Positions 10,189-18,766 of a stretch of DNA of 64,000 nucleotides are shown one piece after another. Within the stretch, counting starts at the first letter, position 1, and each line of letters begins with the position of its first letter. Where the stretch lies: positions 124,001 to 188,000 of the forward strand of contig JADBKR010000003.1 in assembly GCA_014896295.1 (NCBI GenBank), in the 5' to 3' direction. A model generated the notes under the pieces. The model did no database searches. It saw nothing but the letters and a program-made list of their open reading frames with translations, and had not been told where the DNA came from. This DNA is from Limnochordaceae bacterium (GTDB taxonomy: Bacteria; Bacillota; Limnochordia; Limnochordales; Geochordaceae). Both the position numbers and the translations under genes were made by a program.

Positions 10189-10989
10189 CTAGCAGGTCGC
10201 CATCTGGTGGATTTCCCGGCGCAGTTTGCGCAGGATGCGCTTTTCGAGCCGGGAGATGTAGGACTGGGAGATGCCCAGCAGGTCGGCGACCTGCTTTTGC
10301 GTGCGCTCCTCGCCGTCGAGCAGGCCGAAGCGAAGCTCCATGATGCGCCGCTCCCGCCCGCTCAGGCGGTGCATGGCGGTATAGAGCAAGTCCTTTTCGA
10401 CCCGATCCTCGAGGTGGCGCACCACGTCACTCTCGGTACCCAGGATGTCCGAGAGGAGCAGCTCGTTGCCCTCCCAGTCGGTGTTGAGCGGCTCGTCGAG
10501 GGAGACCTCGGAGCGGGTCTTGGCATTGCGGCGCAGGAACATCAGGATCTCGTTCTCGATGCAGCGGGAGGCGTAGGTCGCCAGCTTGATGCGCCGGGTC
10601 GGATCGAAGGTCTGGACCGCCTTGATGAGGCCGATGGTGCCGATCGAGACCAGGTCTTCCGTGCCGATCCCCGTGTTTTCGAACTTGCGGGCGATGTAGA
10701 CCACCAGCCGCAAGTTGTGCTCGATGAGCGGCGTGCGGGCGGTGAAGTCGCCCAGAGCCAGCTGGTGGATGAGGCCCGCCTCTTGTTCGGAAGTGAGGGG
10801 CGGCGGGAGCACCTCGCCCGAACCGGTGCCCACGTACCCGACCAGGTCGGCCAGGCCCCGCAGGCGGGCGCGCAGCCATACCATGCGCAGGACGACCACG
10901 AGCCGGCGGGCCAGCGCGGCCAGCCGCGCCCACCTGGGCAATCCTGCTTGCCGGCCAACGAGCGGCTGCTCAGGCTCCAACTTTGACAC
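10189..10989 (-). CDS. sigE: RNA polymerase sporulation sigma factor SigE (pro-sigma-E)
   Basis: This 266-residue sigma-70 family protein directs early mother-cell transcription. After a basic and hydrophobic N-terminal pro-sequence of about 50-60 residues comes the SigE-type junction [14 protein letters not shown]. Region 2 ([23 protein letters not shown]) and region 4 ([31 protein letters not shown]) follow. The pro-sequence is roughly 20 residues longer than that of Bacillus. It is translated from a start inside the end of spoIIGA (20-nt overlap), so protease and substrate are made together. The spoIIGA-sigE pair is inverted relative to ftsZ and sigG, unlike the co-directional Bacillus order. 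Confidence 0.95.
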   Translation of the reverse strand: MSKLEPEQPLVGRQAGLPRWARLAALARRLVVVLRMVWLRARLRGLADLVGYVGTGSGEVLPPPLTSEQEAGLIHQLALGDFTARTPLIEHNLRLVVYIARKFENTGIGTEDLVSIGTIGLIKAVQTFDPTRRIKLATYASRCIENEILMFLRRNAKTRSEVSLDEPLNTDWEGNELLLSDILGTESDVVRHLEDRVEKDLLYTAMHRLSGRERRIMELRFGLLDGEERTQKQVADLLGISQSYISRLEKRILRKLRREIHQMATC

Positions 10990-11911
10990 CCACCATACCT
11001 CCCCCGTCTGGCATCCGAGCCTGCACGACCGGATCCCGGGCGGCTCTGGCAGCGGCCAGGATTTCGGGCGGCACCAGCGCCTGGACCTCGCCGGAGCGGA
11101 GCGGTGCTGGCGAGACGGCCACCACGGTCGGGCCTACCTCCACGGGAGGCTCCAAGGGGCGCTCCAGCCTCGCTTCGTCGGCCCGGAAAGCGGCGAGCAC
11201 CCCGTGGCGGATCCCCACCCCTTCGAACGGGACCAACCGGAACCGTTTGGCCCACCCGGGGGCGATGGAAGGCAGGCGTTGAGCCAGGGCCCACGCGTCC
11301 CGGGCAATCCCCTCCGTCCACCACCCGTCGTCGCCGACCGCGGCCGCCATGACCTCGGGCCCGACCAGGATGACCGGGAGACCCGTCACCGGCTCCTTGA
11401 GGCGGTTGCCCGTGTCGACGAACCCCTCGGCCAGCATCCACCGGTCGCCGAAGCGCACCCGCACCGTCACCCGCAGGGAACGCTCCACGCCCAGGGTCGA
11501 AAGGCGCCGGTGCCCCCAACGGGCGGTGGCCCACAGAGCGGCCATCGAGACCGCCGCGCCCGCGCAAGCCGGCCGCCCCGGTAGCCCCGCGATGCTCTGG
11601 GCCGCGAGCCCGGCACCGGCGGCCACGAACGCCACCGCCCACACCGTGCCGGTGATCGCCACGAGGCTCCGCGGTGCCCGGGGCTGGAAAGCCAGGGCCG
11701 CCATCACCACGGAGACGGCCACGGCTGCCGTCGCCGTCAGGAGCGGGCCCGAGCGATCCGGGAGGAGCGCGAACAGGATGGCGCCTGTCCACGCCGCCGC
11801 CGCCAGCCTCCCCAGCGGGGCCGGGGTGGCCCGCAATTGAGCGGTGGCCCACAACAACGCCCAGTCGAACAGGAAATCGACGACGGTCCAGGCGACGAGA
11901 CCTGGTACCAT
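10970..11911 (-). CDS. spoIIGA: Sporulation sigma-E factor-processing peptidase SpoIIGA
   Basis: SpoIIGA is the membrane-embedded aspartic protease in the septum that cleaves pro-sigma-E when triggered by SpoIIR from the forespore. The 313-residue product has about five hydrophobic helices in its first 140 residues. A soluble protease domain follows, with the catalytic motif [11 protein letters not shown] (Asp at about residue 166), then PFEGVG and a late LVPPEIL segment. Length and layout match the family. ATG at 11911 is preceded on the minus strand by GGAGGGGG. It is divergent from sigG; the two starts are about 115 nt apart. Confidence 0.93.
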   Translation of the reverse strand: MVPGLVAWTVVDFLFDWALLWATAQLRATPAPLGRLAAAAWTGAILFALLPDRSGPLLTATAAVAVSVVMAALAFQPRAPRSLVAITGTVWAVAFVAAGAGLAAQSIAGLPGRPACAGAAVSMAALWATARWGHRRLSTLGVERSLRVTVRVRFGDRWMLAEGFVDTGNRLKEPVTGLPVILVGPEVMAAAVGDDGWWTEGIARDAWALAQRLPSIAPGWAKRFRLVPFEGVGIRHGVLAAFRADEARLERPLEPPVEVGPTVVAVSPAPLRSGEVQALVPPEILAAARAARDPVVQARMPDGGGMVGVKVGA

Positions 11912-11959
11912 GCGCGGCCCCCTCCGGTGCCCGGCTCCTGGCTACCTCTATGCGCGCCG

Positions 11960-11988
11960 GAATAGCTTCATGCCATCCCGGCCATACT
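11960..11988 (+). promoter_or_regulatory. Predicted sigma-F/sigma-G-type promoter of sigG-spoIIR
   Basis: GAATA at 11960-11964 and GGCCATACT at 11980-11988 are separated by 15 nt. They match the forespore sigma-F consensus (GWATA, about 15 nt, GGNNANANT) at every defined position. The site lies 38 nt upstream of the sigG start, in the divergent gap with spoIIGA. In Bacillus sigG and spoIIR are both sigma-F genes; here they share one operon, so a single promoter could serve both. Confidence 0.65.
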
Positions 11989-12026
11989 CGCAGATGCACG
12001 GAAGCTGCATCAGAGGTGGGCGTTCG

Positions 12027-12806
12027 GTGCAAAGTACCAAGGTCGAGATCTGTGGGGTCAACACCGCCAAGCTTCCCGTCCTCTCCAACACCCGCATGCG
12101 GGAGCTGCTCTACCGCATGCGCCGCGGAGACCCGTCGGCCCGGGAGGAGCTGATCCAGGGCAATCTACGGCTGGTGCTCAGCGTCATCCAGCGCTTCAAC
12201 AGCCGCGGCGAGTACGTGGACGACCTCTTCCAGGTCGGCTGCATCGGGCTGATGAAGGCCATCGACAACTTCGATCTGACGCAAAACGTGAAGTTCTCGA
12301 CGTACGCGGTGCCGATGATCGTGGGCGAGATCCGGCGGTACCTGCGCGACAACAACCCGATCCGGGTGAGTCGATCGCTGCGGGATATTGCCTATAAGGC
12401 GCTCCAGGTCCGCGACGCGCTCACCAGCAAGTATTCGCGAGAGCCGACGGTCGCGCAAATCGCCGAGGCGCTCGACGTACCCCGGGAGGAAGTCGTCGCG
12501 GCCCTGGATGCCATCCAGGAACCCGTCTCTCTCTTCGAGCCCATCTACCACGACGGCGGGGACCCCATCTTCGTGATGGACCAGGTGAGCGACGATCCGG
12601 ACCCCGACGGCGGCTGGCTGGAGAGTATTTCCATCCGGGAGGCCATCCACCGCCTCGGGCCGAGGGAGCAGCGCATCCTGAAGATGCGCTTCTTCGACGG
12701 CCGAACGCAGATGGAAGTGGCCGAGGCCATCGGGATCTCCCAGGCCCAGGTCTCACGGCTGGAGAAGGCCGCGCTCAAGCAGCTGCGGCGGCACATGGCG
12801 GGATGA
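12027..12806 (+). CDS. sigG: RNA polymerase sporulation sigma factor SigG
   Basis: Sigma-G directs late forespore transcription. The start GTG 12027 was chosen because it gives the family N-terminus STKVEICGVNTAKLPVL and has AGAGGTGGG 7 nt upstream; the open frame extends further but without homology. The 259-residue product has region 2 RFNSRGEYVDDLFQVGCIG and FSTYAVPMIVGEIRRY, the YHDGGDPIFVMDQ stretch of SigG/SigF proteins, and the region 4 helix-turn-helix with QMEVAEAIGISQAQVSRLEKAA. Its stop overlaps the spoIIR start (ATGA). Confidence 0.97.
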   Translation: MQSTKVEICGVNTAKLPVLSNTRMRELLYRMRRGDPSAREELIQGNLRLVLSVIQRFNSRGEYVDDLFQVGCIGLMKAIDNFDLTQNVKFSTYAVPMIVGEIRRYLRDNNPIRVSRSLRDIAYKALQVRDALTSKYSREPTVAQIAEALDVPREEVVAALDAIQEPVSLFEPIYHDGGDPIFVMDQVSDDPDPDGGWLESISIREAIHRLGPREQRILKMRFFDGRTQMEVAEAIGISQAQVSRLEKAALKQLRRHMAG

Positions 12807-13597
12807 GCAGCATGCGGACGCGTGAGCTTCGCCGCCTTGCCTGCGTCGTCGCCGTGGCGTGGATCCTGATCCTGCTCTCGGCTCCTGCGGCCCGGGGCGA
12901 GAGCTCGGGCTGGGGGAGCGGCGTGCCCGCGGCTCCATCCATCGTACGGCTGCACGTCATCGCCCACAGCGACGACCCGGTCGACCAGCAGGCCAAGATG
13001 GCGATCTTCCGGGCGGTGCGCGATCAGATCACCGGGCTGTACGGCGCGTGGGCGGCCACGAGACAGCCCTCCGACCGGCTCACGACCCGGCCGGACGCTT
13101 TCGTGTCGTACCTCTACCGCTACCGGGACGGCATCGTGGCGACGGCCCGGCGGGCGCTCGTCCGGGGAGGATATGCCCTGCGCCCGGTGCGGGTGGAGGC
13201 CGGCCGGTTCCTGTTCGGCGAGACCACCGACCCGTTCTCCCACGCCCGTTATCCGGCCGGGTGGTACCCGGCGCTGCTGGTCGTGGTCGGAGAAGGGCGA
13301 GGTCACAACTGGTGGTGCGTCGTCTTCCCGTCGCTGTGTCCGGTCGGCCGCCCCGAGAGCGAAGAGGCGGGGACGGTGAAGGCGGCTCCCGGCTCTTCCG
13401 CTTCGCCGATTCGCCAGGCGCCGCAAGACGCCAGGCCCGGCGCGCTGGCGGCTCCTGCGACGGCGCCCGGACCGGGCCCGCTCGTCTGGAGTAGCTCCGG
13501 GACGGCTTCCGGGCCGAGCGCGCCCTCCCGGGTGAAGCCCCCGGAGCGGCAAGAGCCGTGGTGGGTGCGCCTGTTGCCGTGGCGCTGGCTCGGATGA
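12803..13597 (+). CDS. spoIIR: Stage II sporulation protein R (SpoIIR)
   Basis: SpoIIR is made in the forespore, secreted into the intermembrane space, and activates SpoIIGA to process pro-sigma-E. The 264-residue product has an N-terminal signal or anchor helix (about residues 12-31) and the motif IVRLHVIAHSDDPVDQQAKM. A long helical region follows, ending in the family hallmark GHNWWCVVFPSLCPV (around residues 170-185). A Pro/Ser/Ala-rich tail of about 75 residues then makes it longer than the Bacillus protein. The ATG overlaps the sigG stop by 4 nt, so forespore sigma-F activity at the upstream promoter would give both sigma-G and the signal that starts mother-cell sigma-E. Confidence 0.92.
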   Translation: MSSMRTRELRRLACVVAVAWILILLSAPAARGESSGWGSGVPAAPSIVRLHVIAHSDDPVDQQAKMAIFRAVRDQITGLYGAWAATRQPSDRLTTRPDAFVSYLYRYRDGIVATARRALVRGGYALRPVRVEAGRFLFGETTDPFSHARYPAGWYPALLVVVGEGRGHNWWCVVFPSLCPVGRPESEEAGTVKAAPGSSASPIRQAPQDARPGALAAPATAPGPGPLVWSSSGTASGPSAPSRVKPPERQEPWWVRLLPWRWLG

Positions 13598-13598
13598 G

Positions 13599-13625
13599 AT
13601 AACGACACCCTTCGCCCATAAGATA
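13599..13625 (+). promoter_or_regulatory. Candidate mother-cell (sigma-E/sigma-K) promoter of the YlmC/YmxH gene
   Basis: The -10 candidate CATAAGATA at 13617-13625 fits the CATANNNTA core used by sigma-E and sigma-K. An ATA at 13599-13601, 15 nt upstream, could act as a sigma-E -35 element. It lies just after spoIIR and about 80 nt before the chosen start of the next gene. The -35 match is weak. Confidence 0.35.
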
Positions 13626-13704
13626 GAAGGTGGTAGAGGCTCCGGCGGCCGGCGACGAGGGTCCGGCGGAGAGCGCCGGCGGCCGGGTACAGGGGGGCCG
13701 CGAG

Positions 13705-13980
13705 GTGCAGCTTCGCGCCTCGGAGCTTCGGTCCAAGGACGTCATCAACATCGCCGACGGCCGCAAGCTCGGGAACCTTTACGACCTCGACGTCGACGTG
13801 GAGACCGGCCGCATCCGCTCCCTCATCCTGCCTGCGGGCGGCCGTGGCGGGTGGTTCCGGGCCAGGGAGCGGGACGTCGAGATCCCCTGGCAGGACATCG
13901 TGCGCATCGGCGTCGACGTCATCCTCGTCGACCTGCCCAGCAGTATCACTCCCCATGCGGGCGCCTCGGGTTCGTCCTAG
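13705..13980 (+). CDS. YlmC/YmxH family PRC-barrel sporulation protein
   Basis: A small (about 91 residues) single-domain PRC-barrel protein. The pattern LRSKDVINIADGRKLGNLYDLDVDVETG, then IRSLILPAG and WQDIVRIGVDVILVD, is that of the YlmC/YmxH family found in nearly all endospore formers. Its biochemical role is unknown. The open frame extends back to 13630, but GTG 13705 gives the family N-terminus, has a G-rich ribosome-binding site (13691-13697) and lies downstream of the candidate promoter. It stands alone between spoIIR and nrdR. Confidence 0.8.
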   Translation: MQLRASELRSKDVINIADGRKLGNLYDLDVDVETGRIRSLILPAGGRGGWFRARERDVEIPWQDIVRIGVDVILVDLPSSITPHAGASGSS

Positions 13981-14019
13981 CCACCTGTGATAAGATGACT
14001 CCCGGGGAGCCGAGCTCGT

Positions 14020-14514
14020 TTGAAATGCCCGTATTGTGGTGAGCCGGACACCCGCGTCGTGGACTCGCGGCTGACCGAGGAAGGGGCAGCGGTTCGCAGG
14101 CGGCGGGAGTGCCCCGGGTGCGGGCGGCGATTCACGACGTACGAGCGCCTGGAGGAGCCTCCGCTGCTGGTCGTCAAGAAAGACGGCCGGCGAGAGGTCT
14201 TTTCGCGCGCCAAGATCCTGGCGGGCGTCCTCAAGGCATGCGAGAAGCGCCCCATCCGGATGGATCAGGTCGAGGACCTGGTGGGCAGGGTCGAACGGGC
14301 GGTGCGCCAGCAGTTCGGGGGGGCCGGCGAGGTCCCGTCGGCCGCCATCGGGGAGCGGGTCATGGACGAACTGCGCCGGCTCGACGCGGTGGCGTACGTG
14401 CGCTTCGCCTCCGTCTACCGGGAGTTCAAGGACGTGAGCGGCTTCGTGGCCGAAGTGGAGGGCCTGCTCGGACGGCGCCCCGGCGTTTCTGAGCAGGGCG
14501 GCACCTCCCCGTGA
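14020..14514 (+). CDS. nrdR: Transcriptional regulator NrdR
   Basis: NrdR represses ribonucleotide reductase operons in response to nucleotides. The 164-residue product has the N-terminal zinc ribbon (CPYCG near the start and [15 protein letters not shown] around residues 31-45). The nucleotide-binding ATP-cone follows ([28 protein letters not shown]) and includes the [13 protein letters not shown] end motif. Translation starts at a TTG behind GGGGAG. No ribonucleotide reductase gene is in the window. The stop overlaps the next gene start by 4 nt. Confidence 0.97.
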   Translation: MKCPYCGEPDTRVVDSRLTEEGAAVRRRRECPGCGRRFTTYERLEEPPLLVVKKDGRREVFSRAKILAGVLKACEKRPIRMDQVEDLVGRVERAVRQQFGGAGEVPSAAIGERVMDELRRLDAVAYVRFASVYREFKDVSGFVAEVEGLLGRRPGVSEQGGTSP

Positions 14515-15307
14515 GGGCCGTCGTGCGAGGGTTCACCGACCGCAACGGGGGCGTGAGCGAAGGGCCGTTCCGCTCGCTCAACCTGTCGTGGTCCACGGGC
14601 GATGATCCCGGGCGGGTGCAACAGAACCGCCGCCGGGCCGCGCGGTTGGTGGGCTGGCCGGAGGACCTGCCGGTTCACACGGCCCGTCAGGTGCACGGGA
14701 AGGACGTTGTCCGGGTCACGAGCTCGGGGGTCCCGGGCGAGCGAGCCCGGGCGGTCGACCGGCGAGCCCCGACCGCTGGAGCGATGCCGGCACGGGGGAC
14801 ATCCTGGTCATCACCCGGCCGGGCCAGGCCGCCGCCGTACTGGTTGCCGACTGTGCCCCGGTGCTGCTGTGGGAGCCGTCGGGAAAGGCGGCGGTGGCGG
14901 CCCACGCGGGGTGGAGAGGCCTGGCGGCCGGCGTGGTGCAGGCCGCGGTGTGGGCTGCCTGCGAGGCTGCGTCGTGCAGCCCGGAGCAGCTGCAAGCCCG
15001 CGTCGGCCCTGCCATCCGGGCTTGTTGCTATCGGGTCGGCGGCGAGGTCATCCGGGCGGTGGGGCGGGCCGTGGCAGGCGACGCGCCGCAGGACGACACG
15101 GGATGGGTGCGCCGCGAGGGCGAGTCGCTCTTCCTCGACGTGCCGGAGGCGGTGCGGGCGGCCCTGATCCGCTCGGGCGTGCCGCCCGAGCGGTGCCGGC
15201 TGGACGGGCGCTGCACGGCGTGCCACCCCGAGCTGTTTTACTCGCACCGGCGGGATGGTCCCCGGACCGGCCGGATGGCGGGGATCATCGGCATCCTGGA
15301 GGGATAG
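14511..15307 (+). CDS. pgeF: Purine nucleoside phosphorylase / laccase-domain protein PgeF (YfiH/YlmD), frameshifted
   Basis: Members of this family (DUF152, formerly called multicopper polyphenol oxidase) act on purine nucleosides or correct amino acids misadded to peptidoglycan precursors. The N-terminal part reads [19 protein letters not shown] and RQVHGKDVV. The frame then changes at about 14750-14785 and continues as [36 protein letters not shown] (metal and catalytic His/Cys region) and [13 protein letters not shown] follow. The corrected protein has about 265 residues, normal for the family. GTG start overlaps the nrdR stop by 4 nt. ylmD also follows sporulation and division genes in other Firmicutes. 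Confidence 0.87.
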
Positions 15308-15311
15308 CCGC

Positions 15312-17627
15312 ATGAAGCGCTGGCAAGCCGAAGTGGCGGGCTTTTTGATCATGCTCGCCGCGGTCTGGGCGGCGCTCGCCCTTTTCTGGGGACAGGCCGG
15401 CGAAGCCGGCGCCTACGTGGCCGAGAGCCTGTGGAAAGCCTTCGGGGTGGCGTCGGTGGCCGTGTTGACCCTGGCGCTCGTCATGGGCTGGCAACTGGCT
15501 CGCCAGCCCGAGGGAGTGCGGGCGTGGGTGAGCCTGGTGGGCTGGTTGGCCGGCGCATCGGCCATGACGGTCTTGGTGGAGCTGATCCCGTGGGTCCGAC
15601 GCTGGGCGCAAGGCATCGAGGTAGCCGGGGCTTCCGGCCCTGCCCGGGCGGGGGGACTCGTGGGACGAGCCCTGGTCACGTGGCTCACCCAGGCGGTGGG
15701 GGTGAACGGCACCTACCTGGTGGCGGTGGCGCTGCTGGTAGTGGCGGCCGCCCTCGTCTTCCACGTGGGGCCCTCCCGGATCCTGGAGGTGCCGATCCGG
15801 GGTGCCGCCCGCGGGGCAGCGTGGACCGTCGGCCGAGCGGGCCGGGGGATCGTGCGGGCGGGCCGTGCTCTGGCCGGCCGCCGGCGGCCGCCCTCTGGAG
15901 TCTCTGCGCCTCCGGCAGGCAGTGGACCCCCGATGGCTCCCGCGGGGGAGCACGCCGGGGGGAGGGCGGGGGAGGTCGCACAGGCTGCATGGCAGGCGGC
16001 AGCTGCGGCGGGCCCGCCTTCAGGCCCGCCGGAGGAGGAAGGAGGCGGCGTGGCTCTGGCTCCCTCGCAGCCTCGGGAGACCAGGCCGGCCCTTTCTCTC
16101 TCCGAGCGGCTCGCCTTGCCGCGGTGGGGCAAGGAGCGTGCGGGCGATAGTCAGGAAGGCCAGAGCTCGAAGGCTCCCGTGACCGTCCCGGTGACGGGAG
16201 GAGCGCGGGGCAACTGGCGCCTGCCGCCCTCCGCCCTCCTTGCGAAGGTGCCGGCACGGCGGCGCCCGCAAGATCAGCAGGAGATCGTGGCCCGCAGCCA
16301 TCTGCTCGAGCAGACCCTGGCCAGCTTCGGCATCGAGGCCAGGGTGGTGAGCCACACTCGCGGCCCCGTCGTCACGCGCTACGAGATGGCGCTCGCGCCG
16401 GGCATCAAGATCAGCCGGGTGGTCAACCTGGCCGACGATCTGGCCCTGGCCCTGGCCACCACCGGCGTACGGATCGAGGCGCCGGTGCCGGGCAAGCCGG
16501 TCATCGGCATCGAGGTGCCCAACGCTTCCGTGGAGACGGTCACCCTCCGGGAGGTGCTGGAGTCGGCCGCCTTCGCCCGCTCCGAGCGCCCGCTGACGCT
16601 GGCCTTGGGCAAGGACGTGGCCGGGGAGCCGCTGGTGGGAGACCTGGAGCGGGTCATCCACCTTCTGATTGCCGGAGCCACGGGGTCGGGCAAGAGCGTC
16701 TGCCTTGCGTCGATCATCATGAGCTTGTTGTTCCGCCTGACGCCGGACCAGTTGCGGCTGCTGCTCATCGACCCCAAGCGGGTCGAGCTGACGGTATACG
16801 AGGGGATCCCCCACCTCCTGGCGCCGGTGGTCACCGAGGTGCGCCAGGCGGCTTCCGCCCTGCGATGGGCGGTTCGCGAGATGGAGGCCCGCTACCAGGA
16901 GATGGCCAAGGTCGGGGCGCGCCACCTCGGCCTGTACAACCAGATGGCCGCCGAGGGTAAAGTGGCCCAGCCCATGCCGTACGTCGTGGTGGTCATCGAC
17001 GAGCTGGCCGACCTCATGCTGGTGGCGGCGGCCGACGTCGAGGACAGCATCTGCCGCCTGGCCCAGATGGCCCGCGCGGCGGGCATCCACCTGGTGATCG
17101 CGACTCAGCGCCCTTCGACCGACGTCATCACCGGGCTCATCAAGGCCAACATCCCCTCGCGCCTGGCCTTTGCGGTCTCGTCCCAGGTCGACTCCCGCAC
17201 CATCCTGGACGCCGGAGGCGCCGAGCGCCTGCTCGGGCGCGGCGACATGCTGTACCATCCTCTCGGCGAGCCCAAGCCGATCCGCGCGCAGGGGTGTCTG
17301 GTGACCGAAAAGGAGATCGAACAGGTGGTCCGGTTTTGGAAGGAGCAAGGGCCGCCCCAGTACCAGGTCGACGTCTTCGAGGAGCCGGAGGACGAGAAGG
17401 CCGGCACGGCGGACGACGACGACCCGCTGTACGACGAGGCGGTCAAGCTGGTCACGGAGGCGGGACAGGCGTCTGTCTCCATGCTGCAGCGGCGCTTCCG
17501 CATCGGCTACGCCCGGGCGGCGCGCCTGGTCGACATGATGGAGCGGCGCGGGGTCGTAGGGCCGTACCAGGGAAGCAAGCCCCGGGAGGTGCTCCCGGCG
17601 TACCGCCGGCGCGATCAGCCGGCATGA
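15312..17627 (+). CDS. ftsK: DNA translocase FtsK/SpoIIIE
   Basis: A 771-residue hexameric DNA pump that moves chromosomal DNA across a closing septum; in spore formers SpoIIIE packs the forespore chromosome. The first 170 residues contain four hydrophobic helices, followed by a Pro/Gly/Ala-rich linker to about residue 310. The motor has an alpha domain (FGIEARVVSHTRGPVVTRYE) and a RecA-like beta domain with Walker A GATGSGKSV, Walker B VVVVIDELADLM and IATQRPSTDVITGLIKANIPSR. The C-terminal winged-helix gamma domain (DEAVKLVTEAGQ, SMLQRRFRIGYARAARL) recognises KOPS/SRS-type sequences. ATG 15312 lies 4 nt after the pgeF stop. The gene does not say whether it serves division, sporulation or both. 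Confidence 0.95.
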   Translation: MKRWQAEVAGFLIMLAAVWAALALFWGQAGEAGAYVAESLWKAFGVASVAVLTLALVMGWQLARQPEGVRAWVSLVGWLAGASAMTVLVELIPWVRRWAQGIEVAGASGPARAGGLVGRALVTWLTQAVGVNGTYLVAVALLVVAAALVFHVGPSRILEVPIRGAARGAAWTVGRAGRGIVRAGRALAGRRRPPSGVSAPPAGSGPPMAPAGEHAGGRAGEVAQAAWQAAAAAGPPSGPPEEEGGGVALAPSQPRETRPALSLSERLALPRWGKERAGDSQEGQSSKAPVTVPVTGGARGNWRLPPSALLAKVPARRRPQDQQEIVARSHLLEQTLASFGIEARVVSHTRGPVVTRYEMALAPGIKISRVVNLADDLALALATTGVRIEAPVPGKPVIGIEVPNASVETVTLREVLESAAFARSERPLTLALGKDVAGEPLVGDLERVIHLLIAGATGSGKSVCLASIIMSLLFRLTPDQLRLLLIDPKRVELTVYEGIPHLLAPVVTEVRQAASALRWAVREMEARYQEMAKVGARHLGLYNQMAAEGKVAQPMPYVVVVIDELADLMLVAAADVEDSICRLAQMARAAGIHLVIATQRPSTDVITGLIKANIPSRLAFAVSSQVDSRTILDAGGAERLLGRGDMLYHPLGEPKPIRAQGCLVTEKEIEQVVRFWKEQGPPQYQVDVFEEPEDEKAGTADDDDPLYDEAVKLVTEAGQASVSMLQRRFRIGYARAARLVDMMERRGVVGPYQGSKPREVLPAYRRRDQPA

Positions 17628-17679
17628 CGGCACGACCCTGCCGAGCATCTCGAAGCATGAGCGACTGGAGGGCCCGGCA

Positions 17680-18709
17680 TTGACCGTGTATCGAGGCGAA
17701 AGCGCGCCGCAGGGCGAATCCCCGACTCCTCCGGGTCAGGTACTGCGGGAGGCCCGGGAGGCGCTGGGAATGAGCCTGGAGGAGGTAGAGGCCCGGACTC
17801 ACGTCCGGGTGCGGCTGCTGCAGGCCATCGAAGAAGGCCGGTGGGATCAGCTCCCCGGCCCGACGTACGCGCGAGGGTTCATCAAGTTGTACGCCCACGC
17901 GGTCGGGGTGGACCCTGCCCCCCTCCTCGATGCGTACGAGCGGAGCGCAGGGGTGGCCCGGCGCGTTCGGACGCCTTCGCTGCCTCGTCGCACGGTGGCA
18001 TGGTGGTCGAAAGACCCGCTCCTCGAGTCGCTGGAGCCCCAGCGCCGCGTTCGGGCCGTGGCGACGGGAGCCGGGATGGTCATCCTGGTGGCGCTGGCCG
18101 GAGCGTGGCTGCTCTCTCGAAGCGTGGGCGGGCCGTACGACCAGCCCGGCGTGACGGCGGGCAGTTCCGCCCCTGCTGCGGCGTCGCAGGCGCAGCCGGC
18201 GGGCCCGGAGGGCTCGTTCTCCCACGCAGGGCGCTTCCGAGCAGAGCGCTTCCGACGGTGACGCGCCGGGGACGACGCCAGGCCTCGCTGCCTCCGGCGC
18301 CGCCCCCGTCCCCGGGACGAGCCGGGTGGCGCCGGGCGGGCCGTTGCCGGTCCAGGGCGGGGCGCCGGACCTGCCGGCCGTGGCCCCCGCTCCACCGCAG
18401 GCGGCTCTGCTGGAAGTGGTGGCGATCGTGCAGGAGCGGTGTTGGATGGAAGTGTACGTGGACGGCGCCCGCCAGTTCTACAGGACGGCCGAGCCAGGGG
18501 AGCGCTTGACCTGGCGGGCCGACAAGGGGATCACCATCCGGCTCGGCAATGCCGCAGGGGTACGGCTCCTGGTCAACGGCCGCCCCGAAGTGCTCCCGAG
18601 CGGAGTCGTCACCCGCCACTTCACCCCCGCGATGGTGCCGAGGCGCGAGCAGGCGAGTGCCGTTCCCCGCGCCGGTACGCCGGCAGGGCAGGAGGCGTCC
18701 CAGCCTTGA
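17680..18709 (+). CDS. RodZ-like helix-turn-helix membrane protein with DUF4115 domain (frameshifted linker)
   Basis: The protein has an N-terminal Xre-type HTH of the RodZ kind (VLREAREALGMSLEEVEARTHVRVRLLQAIEEG, then PGPTYARGFIKLYAHAVG). A basic region and one membrane helix (about residues 130-150) follow. The open frame stops at 18261 in the low-complexity linker. The neighbouring frame continues the Ser/Gly/Ala/Pro-rich linker and then a C-terminal DUF4115 beta-domain (LLEVVAIVQERCWMEVYVDG, then ITIRLGNAAGVRLLVNG). A single extra base between about 18150 and 18245 is inferred. RodZ proteins tie MreB to wall elongation. A TTG start is used behind GGAGGG at 17667-17672. It follows ftsK, as in several Firmicutes. 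Confidence 0.82.
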
Positions 18710-18766
18710 CGAAGCGCGCAGGAGGAACTCCCGGGGGGCACCCGTCCGGCCTCTCAAGGCCGGCTC

